Source of the DNA: SABY01 sp964523795
Lineage (GTDB): Bacteria; Bacteroidota; Bacteroidia; Bacteroidales; 4484-276
Direction: 5' to 3'
DNA: 64,000 bases
NCBI GenBank assembly: GCA_964523795.1
Contig: CAZGAO010000002.1
Span: 62,001-126,000 of the forward strand
Every line of letters begins with the position of its first letter. The first letter of the stretch is position 1. Both the position numbers and the translations under genes were made by a program. Of the stretch, positions 51,748 through 61,310 are shown piece after piece. Under the pieces are notes generated by a model, which had not been told where the DNA came from, did no database searches, and saw only the letters and a list, made by a program, of their open reading frames with translations.

Positions 51748-52761
51748 ATGGCTGATTTAAAAACGACGTACTTAGGATTAAATCTTAAAAACCCGCTGGT
51801 GGTGGGCGCGTGCAACCTGGTAACCGATGCAGATGCCCTGCAGCAAATCGAAGATGCCGGCGCGGCAGCAATTGTTTACAAATCCTTGTTTGAGGAGCAA
51901 ATACAACTGGAGCGTGCCCAACTGGACGAAGGCTTAGAAGAATACGACGAGCGACATGCCGAAATGATAAGCCTGTTTCCGAAAATTGAACATGCCGGTC
52001 CCGAGGAGCATTTGCTCAACCTGTCGAAGGTGGTGGATAAAATGGACATCCCGGTTATAGGCAGCCTCAACTGCGTGTACGATGTTACCTGGGGCGAGTA
52101 TGCCAAAAAACTGGAAGAAGCCGGCGTTGCCGCACTCGAACTTAACTTTTATGCCAACCCGCAGGACTTTGCCAAGCCCGGAAAAGAGATTGTGGAGCAG
52201 CAACTGGCCATCCTCAAAAAGGTAAAGCAAACGGTTAAAATTCCTATCAGCGTTAAGCTCAGCCCCTTTTACACCAATATCCTGCGGGTAATTACCGAAA
52301 TGGATAAGGTGGGTGTGGATGGCTTTGTGCTTTTCAACCGGGTTTTTCAGCCCGATGTAGATATCAATAGCGAAGAACTGGTTTTCCCCTGGTTTCTCAG
52401 CCACGAAGGCGATTATCGTCTGGCTTTGCGTTATGCCGGTCTGCTTCACGGACAAATTAATGGCGACATTGCCGCTAATACCGGCATATTGACGGGCAAG
52501 GATGCCATTCAGGTTATGCTTGCCGGTGCCGATGTGGTGCAGGTGGTAAGTACTTTGTACAAAAACGGCATTGGCCAGCTTAAAAATATCCTCAGCGATA
52601 TGAATACCTGGATGGACAAAAAATCGTATGCCAACATTGATGCTTTTAAAGGTAAGCTGTCGAAGCAAAATATCAACGATCCTTTTGCCTACAAGCGTTC
52701 GCAGTATGTTGACATATTGATGAAGGCCGATGAGATATTCAAAAAATATCCGATGCGTTAG
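51748..52761 (+). CDS. Dihydroorotate dehydrogenase-like FMN protein
   Basis: 337 residues of the TIM-barrel family that includes dihydroorotate dehydrogenase and PreA. The N-terminus MADLKTTYLGLNLKNPLVVG and the C-terminal GADVVQVVSTLYKNG segment (phosphate-binding side of FMN) fit. The active-site segment that in true class 1 enzymes reads N-x-S-C-P-N is here ELNFYANPQDF, with no cysteine or serine base at the expected point, so pyrimidine synthesis is doubtful. Members of this subfamily are often found near pyruvate:ferredoxin oxidoreductase genes; here nifJ lies about 5 kb away. An electron-transfer role is possible but unproven. A strong terminator follows. Confidence 0.85.
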   Translation: MADLKTTYLGLNLKNPLVVGACNLVTDADALQQIEDAGAAAIVYKSLFEEQIQLERAQLDEGLEEYDERHAEMISLFPKIEHAGPEEHLLNLSKVVDKMDIPVIGSLNCVYDVTWGEYAKKLEEAGVAALELNFYANPQDFAKPGKEIVEQQLAILKKVKQTVKIPISVKLSPFYTNILRVITEMDKVGVDGFVLFNRVFQPDVDINSEELVFPWFLSHEGDYRLALRYAGLLHGQINGDIAANTGILTGKDAIQVMLAGADVVQVVSTLYKNGIGQLKNILSDMNTWMDKKSYANIDAFKGKLSKQNINDPFAYKRSQYVDILMKADEIFKKYPMR

Positions 52762-52795
52762 ACGAATATTGAGAATAAACAAGTGTAGCAAAATA

Positions 52796-52835
52796 AAAGC
52801 CGTCTGGAAATCTTTCCAGGCGGCTTTGTTTTTTG
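52796..52835. terminator. Intrinsic terminator between convergent genes
   Basis: AAAGCCGTCTGGAAA pairs with TTTCCAGGCGGCTTT (one G-T pair) around a 2-3 nt loop, then T-rich sequence. It serves the DHODH-like gene and probably the convergent gene. Confidence 0.85.
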
Positions 52836-52847
52836 TGGGAATCCAAG

Positions 52848-53333
52848 TTAAAGAATCCCGGCATTTTTTAGTATTTGACGGAGTTGGGGTTGCAGGTGAA
52901 CCTGCTTTCTGAAAACTTCCTTCATTGCTTCATTTTCTTTTTTCAATTTTTCCACATCGTCAATCACTGGTTTAATCATGGTTCTTCTGTCCCACAATAC
53001 GAATCCGACAAGGAAGAGCATAAAGCTGAACAAAATTCCAAAGCCCCAGTAGAGAAAAGTTTTTTGGTCGTCCAAGTGCCGTTCGATATTTTCAAATCGT
53101 GCATCTATCGAACGCATATTCGTGTTCATCTCGTTTCGCAAGCCCAGCATTTCGTTTCTTAAACTACCCATTTCATTTCTTAAACTACCCATTTCGTTAC
53201 GTATGCTTTCAACATCTGATTTCAGTTGTATCATTCTATCCCGGTCAGCAAGCGTGTAGGGAACTTCCTGCGTTTGCGATAGTAGTACTGTGGAAAGAAA
53301 AACGAATGCTATGATGAATAATGTGCGATGCAT
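52848..53333 (-). CDS. Small secreted or membrane protein with a heptad-repeat coiled coil
   Basis: 161 residues. A signal peptide (MHRTLFIIAFVFLSTVLLSQ) is followed by a coiled coil (about 30-85) that includes near-perfect 7-residue repeats RNEMGSL/RNEMLGL, encoded by 21-bp tandem DNA repeats (about 53137-53207). A membrane helix (about 95-115, FLYWGFGILFSFMLFLVGFV) and a charged tail follow. I recognise a common Bacteroidetes type but no named function. The repeats could change the coiled-coil length by slippage in whole heptads. A -7 box TACATTTG lies at 53352-53359 on the minus strand. Confidence 0.75.
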   Translation of the reverse strand: MHRTLFIIAFVFLSTVLLSQTQEVPYTLADRDRMIQLKSDVESIRNEMGSLRNEMGSLRNEMLGLRNEMNTNMRSIDARFENIERHLDDQKTFLYWGFGILFSFMLFLVGFVLWDRRTMIKPVIDDVEKLKKENEAMKEVFRKQVHLQPQLRQILKNAGIL

Positions 53334-53351
53334 TTTACAAAAATGTTGATT

Positions 53352-53359
53352 GCAAATGT
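53352..53359 (-). promoter_or_regulatory. -7 box for the small coiled-coil protein gene
   Basis: On the minus strand this reads TACATTTG, an exact TAnnTTTG match 19 bp before the ATG at 53333. No -33 TTTG at the usual spacing. Confidence 0.5.
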
Positions 53360-53651
53360 ACGCAATAATTTATAAATGTAAAAACAATGAACCTTTAAAA
53401 AAAATCATTAAGCAGAAACTTGTGGGGGATTTTGCTGAGAACTATCAAAATCCTTGCATCAATGGCTATGTTATTATTTAGCATGATAAAAAATTAGCAT
53501 TCCTAAGATGATACTGATTTTGTCTAAAAGTTAGATAATGAAAGGTTTACTATCTCTGTTTTTGAAAACGAAAATTCCGATTCCCCTTTTTTAAAATCTG
53601 CCGTGCAACCTTTACCCCTTATTTTTATCTTAGGTGCATTACATCAGAACA

Positions 53652-53659
53652 TAATTTTG
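53652..53659 (+). promoter_or_regulatory. -7 box for the C25 peptidase / pgs gene run
   Basis: TAATTTTG matches the -7 consensus, 72 bp before the ATG at 53732. It is the only clear box in the 398-bp spacer 53334-53731 on this strand. It could drive all seven following genes, since the first two are 22 bp apart. Confidence 0.5.
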
Positions 53660-53731
53660 TGTTTTTTTGCACTCATGTTCTGTTCCCCTTCAAACTACTA
53701 AACACGTTTTTTATACTAACTTAACTATACT

Positions 53732-56700
53732 ATGCAACACAAGTTCTTTACTCTTTTAATGCTCGCCTTAATGCTTACTTTGGGAATTAAGGCGCAATGG
53801 ATTTCGATAGACCCGCAAAGTGCAGCCGGCACCGACCAAAAGGTTAGCGTGCTGAAAGATACCGAAAACGAGACCGTAATCCGGGTTGATCTCAGCGGTT
53901 TCATGCTTAAGGATTTAATACAGAATGGCCAAACGTTTCAGACAGCCGACCTGCTTACCGATATTTTTACCACCCAGGTGGGCTTTCCCGAGTTGCCGCA
54001 AATTGCCAAAATTTTGGCTGTGCCCGATCAGGCAGGGCTAAGTGTTGAAATTGTAGAAACCGGGCAGATGCGCACCTTTAGCAATATCAATATTCCTGCG
54101 GCTCGCGAAAGCTGGTGGGAGGGTGCCAAGGAACCCGCTTACACCAATAATGGCGAAGCCTACAAAACTGATGCGTTTTACCCCGCCGAATACGCATCGC
54201 TGGATGAGCCTTCGGTATTTCGCGATTTTCGTATTGCCAGGCTTTCGGTTTACCCCATGCGTTACAATCCTGCCACTAAAGAATTGCAGGTAGTTTCGTC
54301 CGTTACCGTAAAGATTAGCTACGGCAAGGGTGAGGTGATAAATCCTAAAACATCGCCCCGCCGACCTATTGTTCCCTCCTATGGCAAAATATACGCAGGT
54401 GCAATTTTTAATTACAAGGAAGTACTCAATCGGGTTTACGATGGCCGCGAAGAAGGGCACGACCTGATGCTGTGCATTATGCCCGATGAGTTTGTGGAAA
54501 GCTTTCAGGTGTATGCTGATTGGAATCGCCAAACCGGCACCGATATTCACATCACCTCCTTTAGTGATATCGGAGCCAATAGCAGCAACCCGGATATTAT
54601 CAAAAACCACATCACCGATGCCTATTTCAACTGGAGTACTATTCCTACTTATGTTTTAATTGTAGGAGATGATGGCGTTTTCCCAAAGAAAATTATTTCT
54701 TATCCCGATTACTCCTTTCCTTACGACAATTACTTCGTAAATGTGGAGGGTGGCGACCACTTCCCCGAAATGATGATTGGCCGTTTTACCAACCAGGGTG
54801 ATTACCGTATGCGGGTGATGATTAACAAGTACCAGCTCTACGAACAGTTTCCCTACACCGAGGAAACCGATTGGTTTAAAAAGGCCGTTTGCTGCTCCAA
54901 CAACGCCTACGAATCGCAAGTGGAAACCAAGCGTTTTGCTTATGAATGTATGACCGAAGATGGTGGCTTTAGCCACGTTGACACGTTAATGAGCGATGGC
55001 AATGGCTGGAATTGTTCTATGGATGTTGATGATATCATTAATGCTATCGAAGATGGCCGCAGCTATTTAAATTATCGTGGCGAGGGCTGGAATCACGGAT
55101 GGTATGCGAGCTGCTACGATTTCTACTCCGATCATGTGGGCAATATCCAAAACGGACAAAAGTTTACCTTCGTTACCAGCATCGGTTGTGGTGTGGCTAT
55201 GTTTGATGCCAGCGGTGGCAATTGCTTTGGCGAAGAGTGGATTCAGATGGGGACGATCGGCGAGCCACGCGGTGGTATTGCCTTTATCGGGCCTACTTCC
55301 AATACGCATACTACTTATAACAACCGGATTGATAAGGGAATTTATACCGGGATGTTTCGTGAAGGATTGGATACCCCGGGACAAGCCCTCGAACGTGGTA
55401 AATTGTATATGTACAATGTATTTGGCACCGATCCTTATGTAGCTTATCACTACAATGTATTTCATGTTTTGGGCGACCCGAGTCTGCATATTTGGAAAGA
55501 TGTTCCTCTGGAAGTAAATGTGGATCATGTAGATGTAATCCCGGTAGGTAATAATCAATTGGAAATAACAGTGAATTTTGCTGCATCAGGCCTGCCTGCC
55601 GACAGTGCCATGGTGATTGTTACCAACAATGAGATATTTGCCAAGGCCTGGTGCGATGTCAATGGAGTAGCTTTGATCGATATAATACCTTCGGTTGAGG
55701 ATACCCTTGTGGTTACCGTGCGCGGTGGCAATGTTTATCCCCACCAAAGCATCATCGAAATTATTCAACCTGATGAGTTGGTAGAGCCTGAAGGCTTACC
55801 CGAAATGGTGGATATGAATGGCAACAACGATGGTTTGCTCAATCCTGCCGAAGATTGCCAAGTGGCATATACCCTGAAAAATTGGGGCGATTTGGTGGTA
55901 AATAATGTACAGGCTACCCTTACTTGCACTGATCCAATGGTGGAGATAGTGAATGGAGGCCCTGTGAATTATGGCAGTTTGCAACCCGGTGGAGAACTTA
56001 TTGGCGATCCCTTCATGTTTCATGTAGATGCGCTTTGTCCGATAGACCATATTATCACCCTGACGCTAAACGTAAGTAGTTCGCTTAGCTCATGGGAGTA
56101 CAATGCTGCCACCAAGGTAATGGGCTGCCATTTGAACTTCGACAATTATATGGTCGGCGATGAGGGATCTTCAAACATGAATTACCGCATGGATCCGGGC
56201 GAAACTGTAAGGCTGTTTTTGTCGGTGGTGAATAATGGTGATGACCTGGCACCCAATGTTTCAGGCTTGCTTTCCAGTAGCGATCCTTATATTACTATCA
56301 CCGATGAAACCGCCACCTTTGGCACCCTCGAAATCGATGGCCAGGCCATTAATACCGATGATTATTTTGAGCTAACTATTGATGCAGCATGTCCCTCAGC
56401 TTACATGGCTGAATTTAGTCTGAACCTTTTTACCGAAGATGGTTTCTATCCTTATCAAATCGACATCGTGCATCAGTTTCCCATTGCCTTGCCAGTGCCC
56501 ACTGATTATACCGGCCCGGATGCTTATGGTTACTATGCCTATTCGAGCAACGATGCCTTTTACGATCAGATACCCGAATACGATTGGATGGAAGTGAGCG
56601 GAGTAGGCGAGATGCTCAACATGTTTGGTGAAACCGATTATACCGAAACGGTGGATCTTCCCTTTAGTTTTAAATATTATGGTTTTGACTATGATAAACT

Positions 56701-57493
56701 TCGCATAAGTACCGATGGCTGGATAGCCTTTGGCAATGGTGTGCAAACCGCTCCGATGAATTATTCGTTGCCGCACAACGATAACGTAAGTAATATGGTG
56801 GCTGTTTTTTGGGATGATTTGTACGACACCCAGTTTGCCGATGGTCATATTTTTTATCATTATGATATGGATAATCATCGCTTCATTGTAGAGTGGGATA
56901 GCATTACCCACAACAATGCCGGTCCTGAGCCGATTCGCGAAGAGTTTCAGGCCATCCTCCTCGATCCTGACCATTACCAAACCCTTACCGGCGATGGTGA
57001 AATTATTATGCAGTATCGCAAAATGGAAGATATGTCAGGCAATACCATTGGTATCGAAAATCAAAGCCAGGACATTGGTTTGCAATATGTGTATAATCAA
57101 AATTACAATCCCACTGCAACCACCATTACCAATGGTATTGCTGTAAAATTTACTACCGAGGCTCCCTTTGTTTCCTCCATCGTGTCGATTGATGATTACA
57201 GTACAGGCTTTAATAATAATTCTGGTTTATTGCATTCTACCCCCAATCCCTTTGCAGGAAGTACGTTAATCGGCTATACTTTGCCTAAGGATGCTCAGGT
57301 GGTGCTCGAAGTGTATAATATTCGTGGCGAACGTGTGGGGCAATTACTGGATGCACTCCAGGTTGCCGGAAAACATGAGATAAGCTGGAATGGACAGAAT
57401 ACAGCCAGACAGGATTTACCTGAAGGCGTTTATTTTGTTCGCATCCAAACGCCCGACTTTGCACAAACCATGAAAATGATAAAGCTGAATTAA
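53732..57493 (+). CDS. Gingipain-like C25 peptidase with T9SS/FlgD-type C-terminus (1253 aa)
   Basis: A signal peptide (MQHKFFTLLMLALMLTLGIK) and a C25-type propeptide (about 22-215) precede the caspase-like peptidase domain (about 225-590). Likely catalytic residues are His455 in YRGEGWNHGW and Cys486 in VTSIGCGVAMFD, a spacing usual for the family. The GGIAFIGPTSNTHTTYNNRI segment follows. Ig-like and beta-sandwich domains (about 600-1150) come next. The C-terminal domain (STPNPFAGSTLIGYTLPKDA ... FAQTMKMIKLN) is a sorting-type domain with FlgD-like features, so the protein is likely secreted by T9SS. PorU, the T9SS sortase, is also C25, but the accessory domains here fit a cargo peptidase better. 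It ends 22 bp before pgsB. Confidence 0.88.
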   Translation: MQHKFFTLLMLALMLTLGIKAQWISIDPQSAAGTDQKVSVLKDTENETVIRVDLSGFMLKDLIQNGQTFQTADLLTDIFTTQVGFPELPQIAKILAVPDQAGLSVEIVETGQMRTFSNINIPAARESWWEGAKEPAYTNNGEAYKTDAFYPAEYASLDEPSVFRDFRIARLSVYPMRYNPATKELQVVSSVTVKISYGKGEVINPKTSPRRPIVPSYGKIYAGAIFNYKEVLNRVYDGREEGHDLMLCIMPDEFVESFQVYADWNRQTGTDIHITSFSDIGANSSNPDIIKNHITDAYFNWSTIPTYVLIVGDDGVFPKKIISYPDYSFPYDNYFVNVEGGDHFPEMMIGRFTNQGDYRMRVMINKYQLYEQFPYTEETDWFKKAVCCSNNAYESQVETKRFAYECMTEDGGFSHVDTLMSDGNGWNCSMDVDDIINAIEDGRSYLNYRGEGWNHGWYASCYDFYSDHVGNIQNGQKFTFVTSIGCGVAMFDASGGNCFGEEWIQMGTIGEPRGGIAFIGPTSNTHTTYNNRIDKGIYTGMFREGLDTPGQALERGKLYMYNVFGTDPYVAYHYNVFHVLGDPSLHIWKDVPLEVNVDHVDVIPVGNNQLEITVNFAASGLPADSAMVIVTNNEIFAKAWCDVNGVALIDIIPSVEDTLVVTVRGGNVYPHQSIIEIIQPDELVEPEGLPEMVDMNGNNDGLLNPAEDCQVAYTLKNWGDLVVNNVQATLTCTDPMVEIVNGGPVNYGSLQPGGELIGDPFMFHVDALCPIDHIITLTLNVSSSLSSWEYNAATKVMGCHLNFDNYMVGDEGSSNMNYRMDPGETVRLFLSVVNNGDDLAPNVSGLLSSSDPYITITDETATFGTLEIDGQAINTDDYFELTIDAACPSAYMAEFSLNLFTEDGFYPYQIDIVHQFPIALPVPTDYTGPDAYGYYAYSSNDAFYDQIPEYDWMEVSGVGEMLNMFGETDYTETVDLPFSFKYYGFDYDKLRISTDGWIAFGNGVQTAPMNYSLPHNDNVSNMVAVFWDDLYDTQFADGHIFYHYDMDNHRFIVEWDSITHNNAGPEPIREEFQAILLDPDHYQTLTGDGEIIMQYRKMEDMSGNTIGIENQSQDIGLQYVYNQNYNPTATTITNGIAVKFTTEAPFVSSIVSIDDYSTGFNNNSGLLHSTPNPFAGSTLIGYTLPKDAQVVLEVYNIRGERVGQLLDALQVAGKHEISWNGQNTARQDLPEGVYFVRIQTPDFAQTMKMIKLN

Positions 57494-57515
57494 TCACGAC
57501 TGAAAGCCGCGGTGT

Positions 57516-58694
57516 ATGTACAGCTTTTATATTTTACTTAGTATTATCATTATTGCTATTGTTGCTGGTCTGGTGGAATATGCCCGCCATCAGCGGAGGT
57601 TGCAATCCATCGGGATTCGCATTCATATCAATGGCACACGCGGTAAGTCGAGCGTTACACGTTTGATTGGTGCCGGCCTGCGTGCCGGAGGCATTAGCAA
57701 TATAACCAAAGTTACCGGCACTTTTCCGCGCCTTATTCTCGAAGATGGTACCGAAACCTACATCCATCGAAAATCCTCGGCCAATATTATCGAGCAACTT
57801 TCGATTGTGAAGTTTGCTGCGCAAAGGCGTGTTGACGCGCTTGTGATGGAATGTATGGCCTTGCAGCCACAATACCAAACCATTACCGAAAAGCACATGA
57901 TCCGCTCTAATATCAATGCCATGACCAATGTGCGCCTCGACCATACTGATGTGATGGGGCATACCCTGGCCGAGATTGCGATAACGCTGGGGCGCACCAT
58001 TCCGCGAAAGGCTGATTTTTTTACCGCCGAAGCTATTATTCCCGATCAACTGCGCCAAATTGCCGACAGGCGGAATACACGTTTTCATTTTGCCGATGGA
58101 CAAACGGTATCGGATGAGGAGATGCAGGGCTTTAGCTATATCGAGCATCGCGACAATGTGGCACTTTCCCTCGCAATATGCCAACATGCCGGCATCGACC
58201 GCGAAACCGCTCTTGTGGGAATGTACCAGGCCATCCCCGATGCGGGTGCCTTAAAGGCTTTCAGGGTAAAATCGTATAGCAAGCAAATGGTGTTTTATAA
58301 CGCCTTCGCTGCCAATGATCCCGATTCTACCCTGATGATATGGAATATTATAAAAAATGAGGCGGGTATGGAAGGTACTCGGGTGATTTTGCTCAACACA
58401 CGCCAGGATCGCCTCGACCGCGCCCGCCAACTGGCCGAGCTGGCCGGGAGGAAGCTGGTGAATGATGCGGATTATCTGGTGCTTATTGGCCAGTCAACCG
58501 AGGTGGTTTCGGGAATGGCTTCGGGCTATGGTTTCCCGCATCGCAAGATTATTAGCCTGGGCTACGTTACCCCTGAAAAGGTTTTTGAGAAGATGCTCAC
58601 CATTACACGGGAGAAATCCACGATTGTGGCCATTGGAAATATGGGCGGAATAGGTGCTGATACGGCTGAATATTTTGAAAACAGAAGTTTATAA
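57516..58694 (+). CDS. pgsB: Poly-gamma-glutamate synthase PgsB
   Basis: 392 residues of the Mur-ligase-like amide ligase that forms poly-gamma-glutamate. An N-terminal membrane helix (about 3-20, FYILLSIIIIAIVAGLVEYA) anchors it. The ATP-binding loop INGTRGKSSVTRLIGAG (about 39-55) is the family hallmark. NAMTNVRLDHTDVMGHTLAE (about 131-150) is the second conserved block. The length is the usual about 390. It is followed 6 bp later by pgsC and then pgsW, so these three make one unit. The amino acid used cannot be told from sequence, though glutamate is the known substrate of the family. Upstream, the C25 peptidase gene ends only 22 bp away. Confidence 0.95.
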   Translation: MYSFYILLSIIIIAIVAGLVEYARHQRRLQSIGIRIHINGTRGKSSVTRLIGAGLRAGGISNITKVTGTFPRLILEDGTETYIHRKSSANIIEQLSIVKFAAQRRVDALVMECMALQPQYQTITEKHMIRSNINAMTNVRLDHTDVMGHTLAEIAITLGRTIPRKADFFTAEAIIPDQLRQIADRRNTRFHFADGQTVSDEEMQGFSYIEHRDNVALSLAICQHAGIDRETALVGMYQAIPDAGALKAFRVKSYSKQMVFYNAFAANDPDSTLMIWNIIKNEAGMEGTRVILLNTRQDRLDRARQLAELAGRKLVNDADYLVLIGQSTEVVSGMASGYGFPHRKIISLGYVTPEKVFEKMLTITREKSTIVAIGNMGGIGADTAEYFENRSL

Positions 58695-58700
58695 AAAAAA

Positions 58701-59150
58701 ATGATTGAACTCGCTATTACTTTAGGACTCATCTTTAGCCTGCTCTCCTACGAGGTGTTTGGGCTGGCTGCTGGCGGTATTGTGGTGCCGGGCTACATTG
58801 CCCTGCATTTAGCCCACCCCGACCGGCTTATCGGAATTCTGGCCGTGAGCCTGGTAACCTTCCTTATTATTAAGGTGCTGGGCAACTATACTTTTTTGTA
58901 TGGCCGCCGCCAAATGGTGCTGGCCTTGCTTATTGGTGCCCTGCTGGCCAACTTTTCACGCTACTTTTTGTCGGTGGATATTTCGGGTACTACCATGGAA
59001 TTGCAGGCCGTAGGCTGGGTTATACCCGGACTGATTGCACACTGGTTTAGTAAGCAAGGCGTATTCAAAACCATCAGCGTGCTTTTTGTGTCCTCGGTTT
59101 TGGTGCGGTTGATTTTGATATTATTTTTTGCAGGTGCCTTGCTGCCTTAA
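58701..59150 (+). CDS. pgsC: Poly-gamma-glutamate biosynthesis protein PgsC
   Basis: A 149-residue hydrophobic protein with about four to five membrane helices and the conserved start MIELAITLGLIFSLLSYEVF, then GLAAGGIVVPGYIALHL. PgsC is the membrane partner of PgsB in the polymerase. Size and order (pgsB, pgsC) match known loci. Confidence 0.94.
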   Translation: MIELAITLGLIFSLLSYEVFGLAAGGIVVPGYIALHLAHPDRLIGILAVSLVTFLIIKVLGNYTFLYGRRQMVLALLIGALLANFSRYFLSVDISGTTMELQAVGWVIPGLIAHWFSKQGVFKTISVLFVSSVLVRLILILFFAGALLP

Positions 59151-59169
59151 CATCAAAAAAAGAAAATGA

Positions 59170-60333
59170 ATGTATAATTTTAGAGCAAAATCCAATATTG
59201 TCTTAGGCCTCTTATCCTTATTAGCCCTTATGGCTTTTATTGCCGTAGAGAATGGGAAGGTTAATGCCCGCCAGGAATATTACAACGAAAAGCTGGCTGC
59301 CGCCGAATTGTCGCAGCGTGCCTCTGAGTACCTCCGCAGTCACCGTTTGGAAAAGGGTGTGTTTATCGATGTAATCAACGATCCAAACCAAACCGCCCTG
59401 ATTGGGCAAAAATATACGATGATAACCACCGACCGTGGCGATATCGAAGCTAAGCTATCTTCGACCAATCCCAACTTCGCTGCCGTAATTGTGCAACTAC
59501 TCAAAGAAGCCGGACTGCGTGAGGGTGAAACCGTGGCAGTGGCCTTTTCGGGGTCTTTTCCGGGAATCAATATCTCGGTGCTTTCGGCATTGGAAGTTTT
59601 AAAATTGAAACCCATTGTTATCACCTCTGTTGGTGCATCCAATTACGGTGCTAACGATCCCTACTTTACCTGGCTCGATATGGAGCGTTTACTCAATGAG
59701 GGTGGCATTTTAAGTAATCGCTCGTTAGCAGCTTCAATGGGAGGAGGCTACGATGTGGGTCGTGGACTTAGTCCCATGGGTCGCGATTTAATCATAGAGG
59801 CCATCCACCGCAACAAGGTTGAATACATCGACAAGGAGCATTTGGAAGAAGGTATCCAACGACGGATGGAGATTTACGATGAACAAAGCAAGGGGCGCAA
59901 AATCAAAGCTTACATCAATGTTGGCGGCGGGATTGCCAGCCTGGGAAACACCGTGAATGGCGAAATTATCGAACCCGGGCTTACCGAATATCTGCCCATG
60001 CGCAACTATCCCGTAAAGGGAACCATAATTCAGATGGGGCAAAACGGTGTTCCCATTATTCACATGCTTAATATTGCGCAACTGCTGGCCGAATATGGCT
60101 TGCCTAATAGTCCGGTGCCATTGCCCGAACCCGGCGAGGGCGGCGTTTTTGTGCGCGAAAAATACAGCCTTACCATCACAGGCATTGCTACCTTTATCCT
60201 TGTGCTGGTAATTATTCTGGTTTATCTGGGCGAGCAAAAGTATCATCGTCTGGGTACCGATGTAGTGCCGCTCACGCAAAATCAAAATCAAAGGGAAGAA
60301 AAAGAACAAACCGTGAATGTACTGGATTTGTAA
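59170..60333 (+). CDS. pgsW: Poly-gamma-glutamate system protein (PgsW type)
   Basis: 387 residues anchored by a helix near each end (about 8-26 and about 335-355), with the large domain between. Motifs such as VAVAFSGSFPGINISVLSAL, TSVGASNYGANDP, AYINVGGGIASLGNTVNGEI and GTIIQMGQNGVPIIHMLNIA fit the family named poly-gamma-glutamate system protein, which is found beside PgsB and PgsC. Its biochemical role is not established. In this locus there is no capA/pgsA gene, so PgsW may take its place in polymer synthesis or movement. It starts 19 bp after pgsC. Confidence 0.88.
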   Translation: MYNFRAKSNIVLGLLSLLALMAFIAVENGKVNARQEYYNEKLAAAELSQRASEYLRSHRLEKGVFIDVINDPNQTALIGQKYTMITTDRGDIEAKLSSTNPNFAAVIVQLLKEAGLREGETVAVAFSGSFPGINISVLSALEVLKLKPIVITSVGASNYGANDPYFTWLDMERLLNEGGILSNRSLAASMGGGYDVGRGLSPMGRDLIIEAIHRNKVEYIDKEHLEEGIQRRMEIYDEQSKGRKIKAYINVGGGIASLGNTVNGEIIEPGLTEYLPMRNYPVKGTIIQMGQNGVPIIHMLNIAQLLAEYGLPNSPVPLPEPGEGGVFVREKYSLTITGIATFILVLVIILVYLGEQKYHRLGTDVVPLTQNQNQREEKEQTVNVLDL

Positions 60334-60387
60334 TTTTTAGCTATCCAAACTAAATTAGTATTGAAAAATATAAAAACTACATGAGAT

Positions 60388-61299
60388 ATGAAGAATAAAC
60401 ATTTACTTTTCATTTTGATTCTTTTTACGGTAAACGGACTTTTTGCTCAAGATGCAAAAAAGTCAAAATATTTGAAACCAACGCAGTACAAAGAAAGCAT
60501 TAAGACCAGCGTATCGGATAAGGTGCGCAGTTATTATTCGCTGGATGCTGATGAGGCCACGTTGGTTTCGCATAGCGGCCCGGGAATTATCAGGGTGCTT
60601 ACCCGTGCCTGTTTTGCTCCGGGTGCTGGCGACGAACTTTCATATACTATCACTTATGTGGTGGATGGGGGCGAAGCGCGCACGGTTTCTATTAGCGATG
60701 CTGAACGCTCGAAAAAGGCAACTTACCTTGATGGCACACGCGGTGTTCCGGGGCAGCTCCAGGATTTTGAGATTAAGTTGGGAAGGGGCGATCATAGCAT
60801 TCGTTTTTTGCTCTCGAGCGGCGAGATAGCCGTAGCTGCCCGCTACAAGTTTATCCCCGTAAAGAAAAAAAATATCGACTGGATATCTTATTGCCCGGCT
60901 CAACCTTCAGAACCTGTTGATCTTATTTCGCGCGAATCGATTTACAATTATTACCGTTTTTCGGAGGAAAATCCGCTTCGTATCGAAATAATAGGCCCAA
61001 CGCAGCTGCGCATATTTACACGCCTGGAGCATCGCTACGAAATGAGTGGGCGGGCGCATTACCGGGTGCAGATAACCGAAAACGAGGAGGTGATCAATAC
61101 TTTTAGGCTAAGCAGCGTGCGCTCCGAAATAACTTTTTATACCCACGACCACGAGCTGGTGCCGGGCAAGGCTTCAGAATTTGTTATTCAGGTACCCGAA
61201 GGCAAGCACGTTTACGAAATTATGCCCCTGGATAAAGATAAAAACACCGTGCTGGGGCGACTGCTGATACCTGAAGCGGATGTAAAACTGGGTAATTGA
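60388..61299 (+). CDS. Exported protein of the pgs locus, unknown function
   Basis: 303 residues with a signal peptide (MKNKHLLFILILFTVNGLFA). Two related beta-rich halves seem present: the first has GPGIIRVLTRACFAPGAGDE followed by SYTITYVVDGGEARTVSISD and KLGRGDHSIRFLLSSGE, the second IIGPTQLRIFTRLEHRYEMS followed by YRVQITENEEVINTF and QVPEGKHVYEIM. The internal similarity suggests a duplicated beta-sandwich. No enzyme motif and no lipobox are seen, so a periplasmic role is likely. The gene lies 54 bp after pgsW and 11 bp before the barrel gene, so it probably helps with polymer export or handling. Confidence 0.75.
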   Translation: MKNKHLLFILILFTVNGLFAQDAKKSKYLKPTQYKESIKTSVSDKVRSYYSLDADEATLVSHSGPGIIRVLTRACFAPGAGDELSYTITYVVDGGEARTVSISDAERSKKATYLDGTRGVPGQLQDFEIKLGRGDHSIRFLLSSGEIAVAARYKFIPVKKKNIDWISYCPAQPSEPVDLISRESIYNYYRFSEENPLRIEIIGPTQLRIFTRLEHRYEMSGRAHYRVQITENEEVINTFRLSSVRSEITFYTHDHELVPGKASEFVIQVPEGKHVYEIMPLDKDKNTVLGRLLIPEADVKLGN

Positions 61300-61310
61300 G
61301 AGGCTGTAAA

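Noticed and set aside
53732..57493. PorU (T9SS sortase) identity for the C25 peptidase
   Set aside because: The peptidase domain would fit, but no other T9SS component genes are nearby and the domain layout, with Ig-like repeats and a sorting domain, resembles cargo peptidases. It cannot be fully excluded without a tree.
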